From the NCBI GenBank assembly GCA_015499985.1, contig JAAAUF010000411.1, forward strand, positions 1 to 35,191: a stretch of DNA of 35,191 bases, given 5' to 3'. Source of the stretch: Haplosporangium gracile. Its lineage: Eukaryota; Mortierellomycota; Mortierellomycetes; Mortierellales; Mortierellaceae. The stretch's first letter is position 1; each line of letters opens with the position of its first letter. A program made the translations under genes and the position numbers. Below are positions 1-9,914 of this stretch, piece after piece. The notes below the pieces were generated by a model. The model did not search any database. It saw only the letters and a list, made by a program, of their open reading frames with translations, and was not told the origin of the DNA.

Positions 1-73
1 TGTATTCACTTTTCAGACGCCACTTCTGCTTCGCCCAAAATTTATATGACCACCTTTATTGATCCTCATTAAG

Positions 74-667
74 ATGTCTTTTACGATCACTCGCCGACCT
101 CCGGCCCTGATCGACGAACAGAACCAGATCGATGAACTACAACCTAAACAACCAGCTCCCGGTGCCTCAACGCGCAAAACCTGCTCCAATAAACTTCCTA
201 TAAAGGTACCCCCGCCAGTACCCTTCTTCGACAGCGTCTTCCTGCACGCTAAAGACGCGCCCAAGGCATCCGCCAAGCTTCCACCGCACCTTCACCCCCG
301 TACACCCTTGCCTCCACTTCTTCTCTTCTCCTTCTTCTACTCCGATTCGGTCCTTACTCAGCGAACGGAGAACGCCAATGCCTACACAGCCTTCAATAAT
401 GCAGGAGCTTGGACTGAAATAACAATACACGAACTTCGTGTCTTCATCGGCATCATCATCTGCATGGGCGTATCCGGGTAAGCAGGCGTCAAGGACTACT
501 GGTCGATCTCAGGCAAGTATCTCCAGCATTCTATTCGAGAGTACATGTCCCTTACTCGGTTCGAGCAGATCAAGCGGTATGTTCATGTTGTCCTACTTGA
601 TGACGATCAAGCACGGTACCCCAAGCTGGATGCAAAGGATAGAAGAGTCGCACACATAAATAGCTAG
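74..667 (+). pseudogene. piggyBac-type transposase fragment with in-frame stop
   Basis: One frame stays open from the ATG at 74 to a TAA at 479-481, then continues in the same frame to TAG at 665-667. The upstream half ends with residues reading FFYSDSVLTQRTENANAY, then W-TEITIHELRVFIGIIICMG. The downstream half reads VKDYWSISGKYLQHSI and MSLTRFEQIKRYVHV. This order (F.SD, N.YA-like block, W..I...EL..FIG..I.MG, YWS, M...RF..I.R..H) is the N-terminal part of the DDE_Tnp_1_7 (piggyBac) domain. The catalytic aspartate region is absent, so this is a truncated relic broken by one stop codon. A domesticated, spliced remnant is less likely because no splice site removes the stop. The family call is from motif recall, not a search. 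Confidence 0.68.
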
Positions 668-1072
668 TCAAACCATAATACACACATCATCTCTTCCTTC
701 CACTCTCTCCAAGTTGCACGTATCGATGAAAAATATGCGCAAGAGGTTGTATGAGTGTGTCAAAGTGCGCACTACAGTGTGAGGAGCAGCAAAACACTTA
801 AAATGGCGCCATGATTATAGATCAGTCTGGCATCATCATCATCATCATCATCATATCGAGTACAAAAGTTGGCTCAGGTAACTCAAAGGTGCGATTGTCG
901 AAGGGAGGTGGGGAGGAGGGGCTCCTTAGCCGAGAACAGATTGTTTCAGCCGTAGAAGATGAGCAAGGTATTGGCGATCTCAGACTTGCTATTGAGCAGC
1001 ATAAATTGGTCAAAGATCCATCTGTTGACTGGAGGCGGACATCGGGGAGTGATGGTGACATCCTAGCGGCGG
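668..1072. other. gene-poor spacer downstream of transposase relic
   Basis: No convincing gene. It contains the CAT microsatellite and an ATG-initiated 95-codon ORF at 811-1098 that is low-complexity at its start and resembles nothing I know. It may be degenerate transposon or host sequence. Confidence 0.4.
831..854 (+). repeat. (CAT)8 microsatellite
   Basis: Eight perfect CAT units. In the forward ORF they encode an isoleucine run, in the reverse frame a methionine run; neither looks like real protein. Confidence 0.95.
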
Positions 1073-1680
1073 ATGTTGATGTTGGGGGAGTGTTTTGAGC
1101 TCAAAGAAATTTGTATGAACCTTGATGAGGTTGCAGAATCGGCGAAGATTGGCGCCTTGACGAGTTCGGTCAGCTTGGTGGAGACGGACATAATTGACAC
1201 TATTGTTTCAGGAGAGCGCGTAAGTGTGTCGAGTGATGAGTGTACAGCTGCATAGTTGATTTAAGATTCGTTATTTGTTTGCTGTGTGTGCTTTTGTGTA
1301 TGTTGACGAGATGTAATAGGGGCCCAAAGGGCAAAAGGAGAAAAGAGAGAGACAAGACAGAGGCGAAAAGCGAAGAAAAGAAGCAAGGCTGTGGTTTGTG
1401 ATGTTGACCACCATCCAGGGTAAGCATGAAGCAGGTCTTTTTTTTCCTTTCTTGAAGCAAAGAATTTATCACGGAACAAGCAGTCTCGAGCAGGCTATTT
1501 TTGGGTTATTGGGGGTTGTTCTCGGTATTATGGACTCAAACTACACTTCAGGCAGAACGGTGGATTGTCGCCACTGCAGCAATCGAAATAACAGACAGGC
1601 TTGGCAAGCTGCTCCAGGACTTGTCACACACAAAAACTCTCATGATCCGCGAGAGAGCAGAAGACCAGAATGCGGACTAA
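1073..1680 (+). CDS. possible two-exon hypothetical protein (about 91 aa)
   Basis: Exon 1 (1073-1219, 49 codons) ends exactly in phase 0 before a consensus GTAAGT donor at 1220. A CAG acceptor at 1549-1551 opens a second exon (1552-1680) in phase 0 that ends with TAA. Joined, it gives a helical, charged protein: ELKEICMNLDEVAESAKI in the first exon; AERWIVATAAIEITDRLGKL and an arginine/glutamate-rich end in the second. The implied 332-nt intron is long for this window but not unique (ARB1 has 561 nt). No family recognised, no TATA, and the start is uncertain because earlier exons could exist. It could equally be a relic piece of a transposon-associated gene. Confidence 0.25.
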
Positions 1681-2372
1681 GCGCAGTGCCTCTGATTTAG
1701 TGAATGGTGTCTGCCAGGCTGCCTGTAAAGAAGTTGAGCTTTAGTTTTTGATGCGGGTCTAGCTTGCTAGTTCAGAAAGACAAGACATGACTTGCTGCTT
1801 CACAGATATCCAGGGTCGCTGGGTGGGTGGGTGTTGTTTTAAAAGATGTGCCACGCGAGAGGTTCTCTGGCTTCCGGGCTGTGCAAGCGTGTTTGGACTA
1901 GCCTTAAGATCTAGAACGACCCTCATTGTTTTGGTGATTTCTTGCTGCATGGTGTGAATGATAATGATATCGCTAGTCAATTGTGTGTGCTAATGCAGTA
2001 TTGGCTGTTGATGCATGAAGCAGGCACAGGAGAATTTGGCGAGTGATATAGTGGTCTCCACATATAAGCCTTTGTCCTTTCCACTTTCCTTTTCCTATAA
2101 AATCCCGCCTCCATTTCCCTTCTTCCTTCTTCCTTCCTTCACTTTCTAACCACACTCTCTCCATTACTCCTCACATCTCACACTCTCCTCCACATCCACC
2201 TACATACTACTCTACATATATCTTCGCCACACCCTTTCTAGGCAACCCACAACAACCATTCTGTGAGGTCGATGCTAGATGTGATTGCGAATCTACTCAA
2301 AATATCCTTTCACAACTTAACAAGTTAGAAGACTTACAATAGCATTCACACTTTCCTTGACATAGTTCAAGA
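1681..2372. other. intergenic region and promoter/leader of the 2373 gene
   Basis: No gene seen from 1681 to about 2060. From 2060 the + strand becomes a typical promoter: TATA-like elements followed by about 150 nt of C/T-rich leader (2100-2240). Confidence 0.5.
2096..2102 (+). promoter_or_regulatory. TATA box
   Basis: TATAAAA at 2096-2102, with a second weaker CATATAAG at 2061-2068, followed by a strongly pyrimidine-rich stretch. The ATGs at 2373 and 2383 lie about 270-280 nt downstream, so a spliced or long 5' leader is likely. Confidence 0.5.
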
Positions 2373-3280
2373 ATGGAGATCAATGTCCTTCATACATGGA
2401 TCAAAGAGGCCTCCGACGGAATCGAGGAAGATCTCACCAAAAAAACCCCCCCTGCCATCTGTACTTTTCTGCGATGTTCTTCGCCTGTTGAACTCGCGTG
2501 TATTTTGCGAAACTGTCAACATTGAGGCCAGGCAGGCCCGATTACACCACTCACTAAAAACAACTGTCGCTACCAACGTACCAGAAGGCGAACAAAAACA
2601 TCCACATTCACCAGCGGACACCGCGAATATCGAGTTGGGAAGTCCATCCACCAAATATGCTCGACTCACATTGGGAGCTCCCTCAGGCACAGGTACTTCG
2701 ACCGATCCTAACCCTCCCGGCTCGGTTCCGACAAACTTTGTGACAAAGCTCCAACATCTACTACAAGGAGGGCTAGCTCAGATCGTTCTCGACAGCAATG
2801 GTGCCCTCACAACAACACGTGTTCAGAACAAAGACATTGTAAATATATTGCATTATCAAGTACAACTAGGAAAAGACCAAGCTGCTGTAAGAAATGTATA
2901 CCTTATACAATCTCGTTGCTTCGGGCTTTCAATGGAACTGTGGCCACATAGGCCAGGTTATTCACGACATCCTCCTGAAAAAGTCTCACAGGAGCGCACG
3001 ATAATCCACGCCGACGGTCCCCGTTCGGTCGAGAAGGAGCACGCCTATCAGAAGCGGGACCATGATCTAAGCAAAGCGGAAGAAGGACTAAGACGAAGGC
3101 AAGATAAAGAGGACGAAACAGCTCTACCAGCGCCTGAAGTTTGCTTATCGAGCACCACCTGATGCCGCGAGACAAGTGCTGGATGCTTGGATTCACAGAG
3201 ATTTGGTGGGCGCGGACGCTCCCCTTCCTTTGCAAGCCCGCCATCACAAAGTTCCTAACCTCTATAGATTGAACCTATAG
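2373..3280 (+). pseudogene. hypothetical gene, reading frame interrupted or multiply spliced
   Basis: The ATG at 2373 opens a helical N-terminus (MEINVLHTWIKEASDGIEED) that stops at about 2525. The longest frame starts at ATG 2383 and runs 259 codons to 3162, with a plausible middle (TNFVTKLQHLLQGGLAQIVL, KDIVNILHYQVQLGKDQA). A GTAAGA donor at 2887 and a CACAG acceptor ending at 2991 would remove 105 nt in frame. Near the 3' end the most protein-like reading shifts frame: YQRLKFAYRAPPDAARQVLD ... DLVGADAPLPLQARHHKV ... YRLNL, ending TAG 3278-3280. One weak intron from about 3029 to 3120 could join the frames in phase 0. Either this is a real multi-intron gene of an unrecognised, possibly lineage-specific family, or a decaying copy. 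I do not recognise the family. Confidence 0.35.
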
Positions 3281-3355
3281 TATTTTTATCTCAGTTTAAT
3301 CAATTGACAGAAGAAGAGATAGTTTTAGTTCGAGTGTTTTGGTAGCGTGGAGCGA

Positions 3356-3394
<39 letters not shown>

Positions 3395-3637
3395 CACACA
3401 CGCACATGAACAGGCAAACAGACGAACCGACACCAAAGCGAAGCAAGGTTTGTTACATAAATTATTTAATGGGCGGAAGCAATGCGATGGTGTATGTGAA
3501 AAAAATGATAATGCTTGTCTACTTGGCGTTTGAAATGCAACAAAAAAGCAACTAAAATACAGATATGTCGTTCATGAAGACCCGCTCCACCGTCAGTCGT
3601 CCTCGTCGTCCTCGTCTTAGTCGTCTTAAGAGCACGC
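3281..3637. other. intergenic, 3' flank of ARB1
   Basis: Contains the CA microsatellite and the probable ARB1 3' UTR and polyadenylation region on the minus strand (TTAAATAA-type sequence around 3455-3465). No gene seen. Confidence 0.5.
3361..3406 (+). repeat. (CA)n microsatellite
   Basis: Near-perfect dinucleotide repeat of about 46 nt with two CG interruptions. Confidence 0.95.
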
Positions 3638-6052
3638 TTAGTTAATGAGACCAGCGTTCTCCAAAGACTTCTTCTGAAGAATCTTCTTGTACTCGGCGAT
3701 GGTGCCGCCGAAGACAGAGACACCCTTGTCGACGACGATAATGTGATCAGCAACCTCCTTCAAGAGACGGAAGTCGTGAGAAACGAGGACGACACCTCCG
3801 GTGAAGGTCTTGATGGCCTCGGCAAGGGCATCAATAGACTCCATATCCAAATGGTTAGTAGGCTCGTCCAACAAGAGCATGTGGGGGCGGGACAAGGCCA
3901 ACTCGGCAAAGACCAAGCGGGTCTGGAGACCGTGGGACAAATGACCAATGGGCGAGGTCTGGTGAGAGCCGGTAAGACCGTACTTGCCGATGGTTTGACG
4001 CCAGAAGTCGGTATCCTGCTGCATATCGGGGAACTTCCTGCGCAAGTAGTCGATGGGGGAGAGGTCCATGTCGAGCTGGTCGGCAGAGTGCTGGTTGTAC
4101 TTGCCGAGCTTGAGCTGCATGTGACGCTGGACACGACCCTCGGTGGCGGACAACTCTCCGGTCATCAACTTGAGAAGGGTCGACTTTCCGGCTCCGTTGG
4201 GTCCAACGAGAGCGACACGGGAGTCCATGTCGATACCAAGGTTGACACCCTTGTAAAGAGCATCCTTCATGTTGCCAGAGTAGGCAAAGGCGACCTCGTC
4301 GAAGGCGAGGACTGGTGGGGGCAACTTGTCGGTGTCTGAGAACTTGAACTTGAACAACAGTGGGGGGTCGACCTTCTCGACCAAACCAGCAGCCTCCATC
4401 TTGTCGATAATCTTCTGCTTAGACTTGGCCTGCCTGACCAAGTTAGCGTAGGTACCGGCAGAAGCGATGAACTTCTTGATGTGGGCGATTTCCTCCTGCT
4501 GCTTGACGTAGGCCTTCATCTGGTTGACCTCCACCTCGGCACGGGTCTTGACGTAGGTATCGTAGTTACCACCATAGTTGACGAGCTTGCGCTTGTGGTT
4601 CAAGTTCATGATGTTGGTGCAGACTCCGTTCAAGAAATCCTGGGAGTGGGAGATGAGGATGAGGATACGGTCGTATCTGGAGAGGTAGTCCTCGAGCCAC
4701 ACACAGGCCTCAAGATCCAAGTGGTTGGTGGGCTCGTCGAGGAGGAGAAGGGTGGGCTTAACGAAAAGGGCCTTGGCGAGGGCGACACGCATGCGCCATC
4801 CTCCGGACATGTCCTTGGTGGCCTTGAGCATGTCCTTCTTGGCAAAGCCGAGACCGTGGAGGAGAGTGGCGGCACGGGTCTCGAAGGTGGAGGGGTCGAG
4901 CTCCTCGATACGCTCGTAGATGTCATCGAGGAGGGGGTTGTCGGCACCGTCGATCTCGGCCAACATGTCCTCAACCTGCTTCTCCAGACGCTCAACTTCA
5001 ATCTTAGCCTCGACGACAACGGCCTCGATGGCGTTGTAGTCTGAGGGAGCAGCCTCCTCTTGCAACAGATAGATCTAAAGTAGGTAGCGGAGTAATAAAA
5101 ATAAAATACTTTTTTGGTTTAGTCTCAAGCGGCTGACTGCGTCATTGGCAAATAAGAAAAAAAAACGAGGGGGCACTGCGAGGGGAAGGGGAAGGGACCC
5201 GAAAGATAAGAAAAAGCAGAGGGATGGCAAGGACCCAAAGAAAAAAGAACAAAAAAATAAAAAGAATGCGGGCGAGGGCTGAGAGGGGGGAAAGAAAGGA
5301 AAGAGATAAAAGGGCAAAAAGGAGAAAGCACATCGAACAAGGTACAAGACGACGCAGAAGCAATAAAAAAATACTTCTGTTCCCCCTTTTCTTCTAACTG
5401 CTTTGTTCTTTTTTTTTTTTAAAAAAAAGTCAGGGGTCATTGCAAATGGGTTGATAATGCCTGTCCCTCTGTGTCTCTCTTTTGTGTTCAATCGTCGGAA
5501 TTGTCTGTGCGTTGTGCTGCTGTTGATAATGCTGAAGGTGCTGTATGTCTGTCTGTCTGTCTGTGGGTGTGTTCTTCTTTGATCGATCCCTGCTGCTGCT
5601 GTTACTGCTATACTTGTCGCTGTGGATCTACTTACATCGATGTGCTCGGGAATGGGGACCTCACGGGCAGCAAGGCACTCGAGGAAGGTGGACTTTCCGG
5701 AACCGTTGGCTCCGATAAGACCGTAACGACGACCAAAGTTGAGATCGATATCGGTGTTGGAGATCAACTCACGGCCGTGGAAACGGAGGGAGAAGGACTC
5801 GATCTTGATATCACGGGAGAGGGGCTGGGAAGTCAAAATACCGGTTGAGGAACGATCGCCCCCCTTGGTCTTGGCAAGGTCAATGGCGCTCAGAGCAGGG
5901 GCGAGGGTGTCGACTGCGTCATCGTCGCCGGGGGCGGGGGTGTTGCGGCCGTTGGTACCGGCAGGGGTGGAGGCGGCAGAGGACTTCTTGGAAGCCTCCT
6001 TGGCGGCCTTGGCTGCGAGACGCTTCTGCTTTGAGGCGGAGAGGGCGGACAT
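3638..6052 (-). CDS. ARB1: ABCF2/Arb1-type ATPase, ribosome biogenesis
   Basis: Two exons, 6052-5636 and 5074-3638, joined in phase 0 across a 561-nt intron (GTAAGT donor, TTTAG acceptor), giving 617 aa; yeast Arb1 is 610. It is a soluble twin-ABC protein without membrane segments. The lysine/alanine-rich N-terminus leads to FHGRELISNTDIDLNFGRRYGL, Walker A GANGSGKST (114-122) and EVPIPEHIDIYLL at the splice junction. Next come signature MSGGW (228-232), Walker B plus LLDEPTNHLD (250-259), SHSQDFLNGVCTN, second Walker A GPNGAGKST (430-438) and second LLDEPTNHLD (540-549). The second signature reads LSHGLQTR, so the usual second G/D position is histidine. Arb1/ABCF2 acts in 40S/60S maturation and export. 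The upstream leader (6053-6240) is almost pure C/T on the coding strand. The intron contains a GTCT tetranucleotide run and a T/A palindrome near 5410-5428. Confidence 0.95.
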
Positions 6053-6999
6053 GATGTTGGTGTGAGGAGGAGGGGGAAGGAGAAAGGGAGGGAAGGAAGA
6101 AAGAAGGAAAAGAGGGGAGAGGAGGAGGAAGAAAAAGAAGGGAAATGGACGAGGGTGGGGAGGAAGAGGGGAGAAGAGAGGAGAGAGGGAGAAGAAGAAA
6201 AAAGAAGGAACAAATAGTCGCCTGGGACACTCAATTAGCTCTCTTTGCTCTTTCTACTCTACTCCTCTACTTTACTCTTCAGCCACAGATAGTCAGGCAA
6301 CAAAAAAAAAAAAAAAAAAAATAGTGTTTACTATTCGGACATAAGCCACTCAACTTTAATGTCCGGTGCACGTGACTTTAACTGGCTCCTGATTGATCTC
6401 CCGTTTCATCTTCCACTCTCTGCCTTTGAAGCGCAGTGCGGTCTGCGATGGTGCAATTGTGTGGATTGAACCTAGGGGTGTGTGCACTGTGTACATGTGG
6501 GTAGATGTGTGTACCCTACTGGAGGTGAGTACCTTTGCGGCCAGCATCTGTATTGATTCAATTTGCCCAACACAACACCCTCTCTTTCTCGCCTGTCCTC
6601 TCCCACGGCTCCCCTCCACTTCTTTCTCTTTTATTTGTTTTTCTCTTGTTCACTTTCTTCCTCCTTTCCCTTTCACCTTCCTCTACTCTACTCCACTCCC
6701 TTTCCATACTGAATAGAACCGTTTTGGTTTCTTACTGACAAGTCGATCTCACAATCACCCCGTCGACTCGCTCACTTTCCGATTCCCATCCCTCAACACA
6801 AACACACACACACACACGCACACACACTCCTCCACGCATACTCACACACACGCAGACCCTTGCAACCCTCTTTGTCAGCTACACTAGTACATTCAAGGGC
6901 AACAACACACACCTTTCCCGCCCTCCTTACCCTGGTCCTTTGATTTTTTGTTGTTCGCTCTTTCCTCCCGTTCCTCTTCCTTTACACAAATAACTGACA
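6053..6999. other. divergent intergenic region between ARB1 and ZIP transporter
   Basis: About 950 bp. 6053-6240 is purine-rich (pyrimidine-rich leader of ARB1 on the minus strand). 6302-6321 is a 20-nt poly(A). 6580-6720 and 6900-6990 are C/T-rich on the + strand, the likely ZIP leader, with CA repeats at about 6799-6860. No gene seen. Confidence 0.6.
6889..6899 (+). promoter_or_regulatory. weak match to zinc-responsive element
   Basis: ACATTCAAGGG lies about 100 bp upstream of the ZIP start codon and matches the yeast Zap1 element ACCTTNAAGGT at 9 of 11 positions, counting N. A single imperfect site can arise by chance; it is noted only because the downstream gene is a zinc transporter. 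Confidence 0.2.
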
Positions 7000-8741
7000 A
7001 TGGCACGGTCATCACCACCAATTCTCTATCGTCGAGACGAGCCATGTAAGTTTTTGTTACGCCAGTTGGGTGCCTTTTCACTGCTCTCGTTTTTTTTTTA
7101 TCGTTTCTTCTTCTTGTCCTTTTCTCTTTCACCCTCCCTTTCTTTTTTTTATAAAACAATTGCTCTTTTGGTTGAAAATATACTCCGCTTTAAAGGCACG
7201 ATATCATATCTTATATACTTACCATGTACACCCTTCCTCCTTCTGCTTGTTCTTGTTACCGTCGTTTCATATACTTGGTCCCCTCCCTATCCTACTCCTC
7301 CTTCATGCTACGTTTCAATCCATGGTCTCGATTCATCATTATGCAACAAACTAGCCTTGATGCCAGATGGGTGTGAAACAGGGGCCGAAGAAAGACAGGA
7401 TTACGACATGAGTCTTCATATCGCTAGTGTCTTTATCATCCTCACTGCTAGCACCTGTGGAGTGTTCATGCCCGTCATTGCCTCCAAGGTTCGCGCCCTT
7501 AGGATATCAGACCGCATCTTGACCTTGGGAAAGCAGTTTGGCACAGGAGTTATCCTCGCTACCGGATTCATCCACATGATGCCTACAGCCATGGCAAATC
7601 TCTCCTCGCCCTGTCTGGGACCTACCTTCTCTGAAAACTATACTGCCTTTGGAGGCCTCTTCATCCTGCTCTCCTCACTCTTCATGCACTGGATCGAGTT
7701 TATTGCAGTCGAGCACAACGAGCGGAGGATGCGCGAGGCAGCGGCGAGCCAGGGGCTGCAGGAAATCAACATTGATCTTGGTGGGATGGGAGCAACAGGT
7801 GTTGCGGCCGCCCCTTGTCCTGGCCACAGTGTGACCATTGTCGAGGAGACACCCTGCCATGATTCGTGCTCGTCCGTCACCTCGTGCGATTCTGTTCACG
7901 CCCCTCAGGAGGATGTCTCCGGAATAAAGTCCTCTGGCTCCTCAACCACCAAAACTATTTCGAATCATCAGCACGACCAAAAGCACGACCATGCCCACCA
8001 ACACGACTATGACACCAAGCATACCCACGGCCATGCCCACCAGGACAAGAGTCACCATCACCATACCCAGGAAGTTGGACACTCCCACGCGCACGGACTC
8101 TCGTTGTTGGACGAGTCACAGCGAAGAATCTCGACCTATATTCTCGAGGCTGGTATTGCAGCACACTCTGTCATCATTGGTGTCTCTCTTGGAGTGTCGA
8201 CTGGATCCGAGTTTACAGGACTCTTGATTGCGTTGGTCTTCCATCAGTTCTTTGAAGGTAAAGCAAGCGAACATCGGCCAGCTATACATTACGGATCAGT
8301 TTTATTTGTATGCATGCGCGTAAATGATTGGTCAAGAACGACTCGAGTAGAATTTCATTAACTCTTTTCTCTTGCTCTCACTTCTCGCTGATATTAGGAT
8401 TTGCTCTGGGCGCACGAATTGCTGACCTGGCCTTTGACACCACATATACCCACTACGTCCTCGCTCTCATATTCTCGTTGACCACGCCCGTTGGCGCCGC
8501 CATCGGTATCGGTATTTCAAGTAGCTACAGTGCCAACTCAAAATCCTCGCTGTTGGTGGAGGGCATCTTTGACTCAATCTCGACAGGAATCCTGCTCTAC
8601 ATGGGATATGTTAACTTGTTGGCCATTGAGTTCAACTTGAACGGCGAGATCAGGAAGGAGTCAAAGAAGGTCAAATCTCTTTGCTTCTTGGCCTTGTGGG
8701 CAGGTGCTGCCGTCATGGCCATCATCGGACGCTTTGCATAA
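7000..8741 (+). CDS. ZIP-family zinc/iron transporter (Zrt1/Zrt2-like)
   Basis: Three exons: 7000-7045, about 7367-8257, and 8398-8741, giving 426 aa. The first acceptor is CCAG at 7366; CTAG at 7354 keeps the same frame and would add four residues. Intron 2 (8258-8397) joins FFEG to FALGAR in phase 1. Membrane segments: HIASVFIILTASTCGVFMPV (33-52), FGTGVILATGFIHMM (73-87), the FGGLFILLSSLFMHWIEF region (about 110-127), and HSVIIGVSLGVS (282-293). The last is followed by LLIALVFHQFFEG, the HS..G and HQ..EG metal-site motifs of TM4 and TM5. The cytoplasmic loop between TM3 and TM4 is long, with a cysteine/histidine stretch (about 165-194) and a histidine-rich run (216-258). The family imports Zn2+ or Fe2+ across plasma or vacuolar membranes; substrate cannot be read here. 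An AATAAA at 8912-8917 fits polyadenylation. Confidence 0.92.
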
Positions 8742-8990
8742 GAAACTGTTGAGCTGTCTTCCTTAAAACAAACCTTTTTTTTCTTCGTAGCCTCGTCCGT
8801 CCCCTTCATTTCTCTCAAACATTTCACTATCTCCTGCCATCTCTTCTTGCATCCATATCCCTCTTTTTTGCATAACAAATCAACCACTTGTACTTTTATC
8901 TCTCTTCAGCAAATAAAACCACCACTCAGTAGGCATTAAACCTAGCACCGCCTAGCGTGTACGTTTTATTTATTATAGTTTCAGGCTTTA
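8742..8990. terminator. interleaved 3' ends of ZIP gene and 203-aa gene
   Basis: The convergent genes leave 249 bp between stop codons. AATAAA is present on the + strand at 8912-8917; on the minus strand TTTATT-type sequences at about 8965-8970 and 8985-8990 read AATAAA. Confidence 0.5.
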
Positions 8991-9734
8991 TTATTGTTCA
9001 CTGTCGCCGTCATCCTCATTCTCGTTGTCAGGATTCACACCGACGGATGTTGTTGTTGGTGTTGTAGAGGAATCAAATACGCTAGTATTAATCAAGCAGA
9101 CTTCAATTGCCTCCAGAATATCCTGCTCCCACAAACCCAGTTCATAATTGACAAGACCGTATTTTTCAAGTGCGTCGGCCCAGGCCTTGACATTGTTGTG
9201 GAGGCGATGCAGATGGTGCTCACGAATCCTTTGGTCGTCCGAGCGTGCATTACCGTAGCGCGAGAAGGCAAACAACCAGCAGTTGTTGAGTCCTGTCCAG
9301 AATCCTGCCTTTTGTTCAACCGCACCTCCGCCGTCCGAGGCTAAACCTGGCAGTCAGAGACAAAGGGGGAAAAAAAGAAAAAACAACGAGTAAGAAAACT
9401 ACATATTCTGCGAGAACGATTTAAACGTTATTAAAAATGGAGACCCCTTTGCCAGTAAACGTGTTCGCTTACCCAACGTTTCGCAGTTGGTGACGACAAT
9501 ATCGGTGAGACGACTGAGGGTATCGAAGCTCTTGAGGAGCATGCCGTGGTCGACATACTCGAGGACAGTCTGGAGTTCTTCTTGTATTGAGGCGAGTTCG
9601 TCGGTGACTCCTTGTTCTTCAGTAGCTTGTTCATGTGCTGCTGTTATTACTGGTGAGTGTGGACATGAGATTGTTGATGCGTCTGATTCAATCTGATCCT
9701 GCTCCTCTACGGGTGCTTGTCTATGGTGGTCCAT
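8991..9734 (-). CDS. unrecognised 203-aa acidic protein
   Basis: Two exons, 9734-9473 and 9340-8991, joined in phase 1 (GTAAGC donor, TTTAG acceptor; a CCAG six bases earlier is also in frame and adds two residues). The start is the ATG at 9734, chosen because the upstream in-frame extension overlaps the PPE1 promoter and looks non-coding. The N-terminus is rich in E/Q/S/T. The core is helical: ELASIQEELQTVLEYV, MLLKSFDTLSRLTDIVVTNC, then FWTGLNNCWLFAFSRYG, HHLHRLHNNVKAWADALEKY and YELGLWEQDILEAIEV. The tail is acidic (NENEDDGDSEQ). No signal peptide or membrane segment. The tryptophan-rich conserved-looking core suggests a real family, but I cannot name it. It is divergently transcribed from PPE1 with only 180 bp between start codons. 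Confidence 0.72.
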
Positions 9735-9914
9735 TCCATTCGTGAAAATTATGAAGGGGCGGATTTTTCTTGTTGGAAATTCTGTGAAGGAATGAAGGGT
9801 CGTGACCGCTGCCGCTCCAAAGGATAAGAAGGCGTTCACCACTTCAAAGTCGCACTTTTTTTTCACACGAACAACTTTTTCATTTACAGGAAACACACAC
9901 GCACACCTTCAACA
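9735..9914. promoter_or_regulatory. shared divergent promoter, 203-aa gene / PPE1
   Basis: Only 180 bp separate the two start codons, so both genes must be driven from this segment or from within each other. No clear TATA box was found. Confidence 0.6.

Noticed and set aside
3743..5044. Plus-strand ORFs of about 190 codons antisense to ARB1
   Set aside because: They are shadows of the strongly coding minus strand, rich in G/V/L/E with no domain.
5075..5635. Continuation of ARB1 exon 1 frame through the intron (325-codon ORF)
   Set aside because: The conserved EHIDIYLL sequence is restored only by splicing 5636 to 5074; the extension is F/S/P/L-rich pyrimidine-tract translation.
6302..6321. 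20-nt poly(A), considered as a retrotransposon tail
   Set aside because: No upstream retroelement coding sequence or target-site duplication; it lies between two housekeeping promoters.
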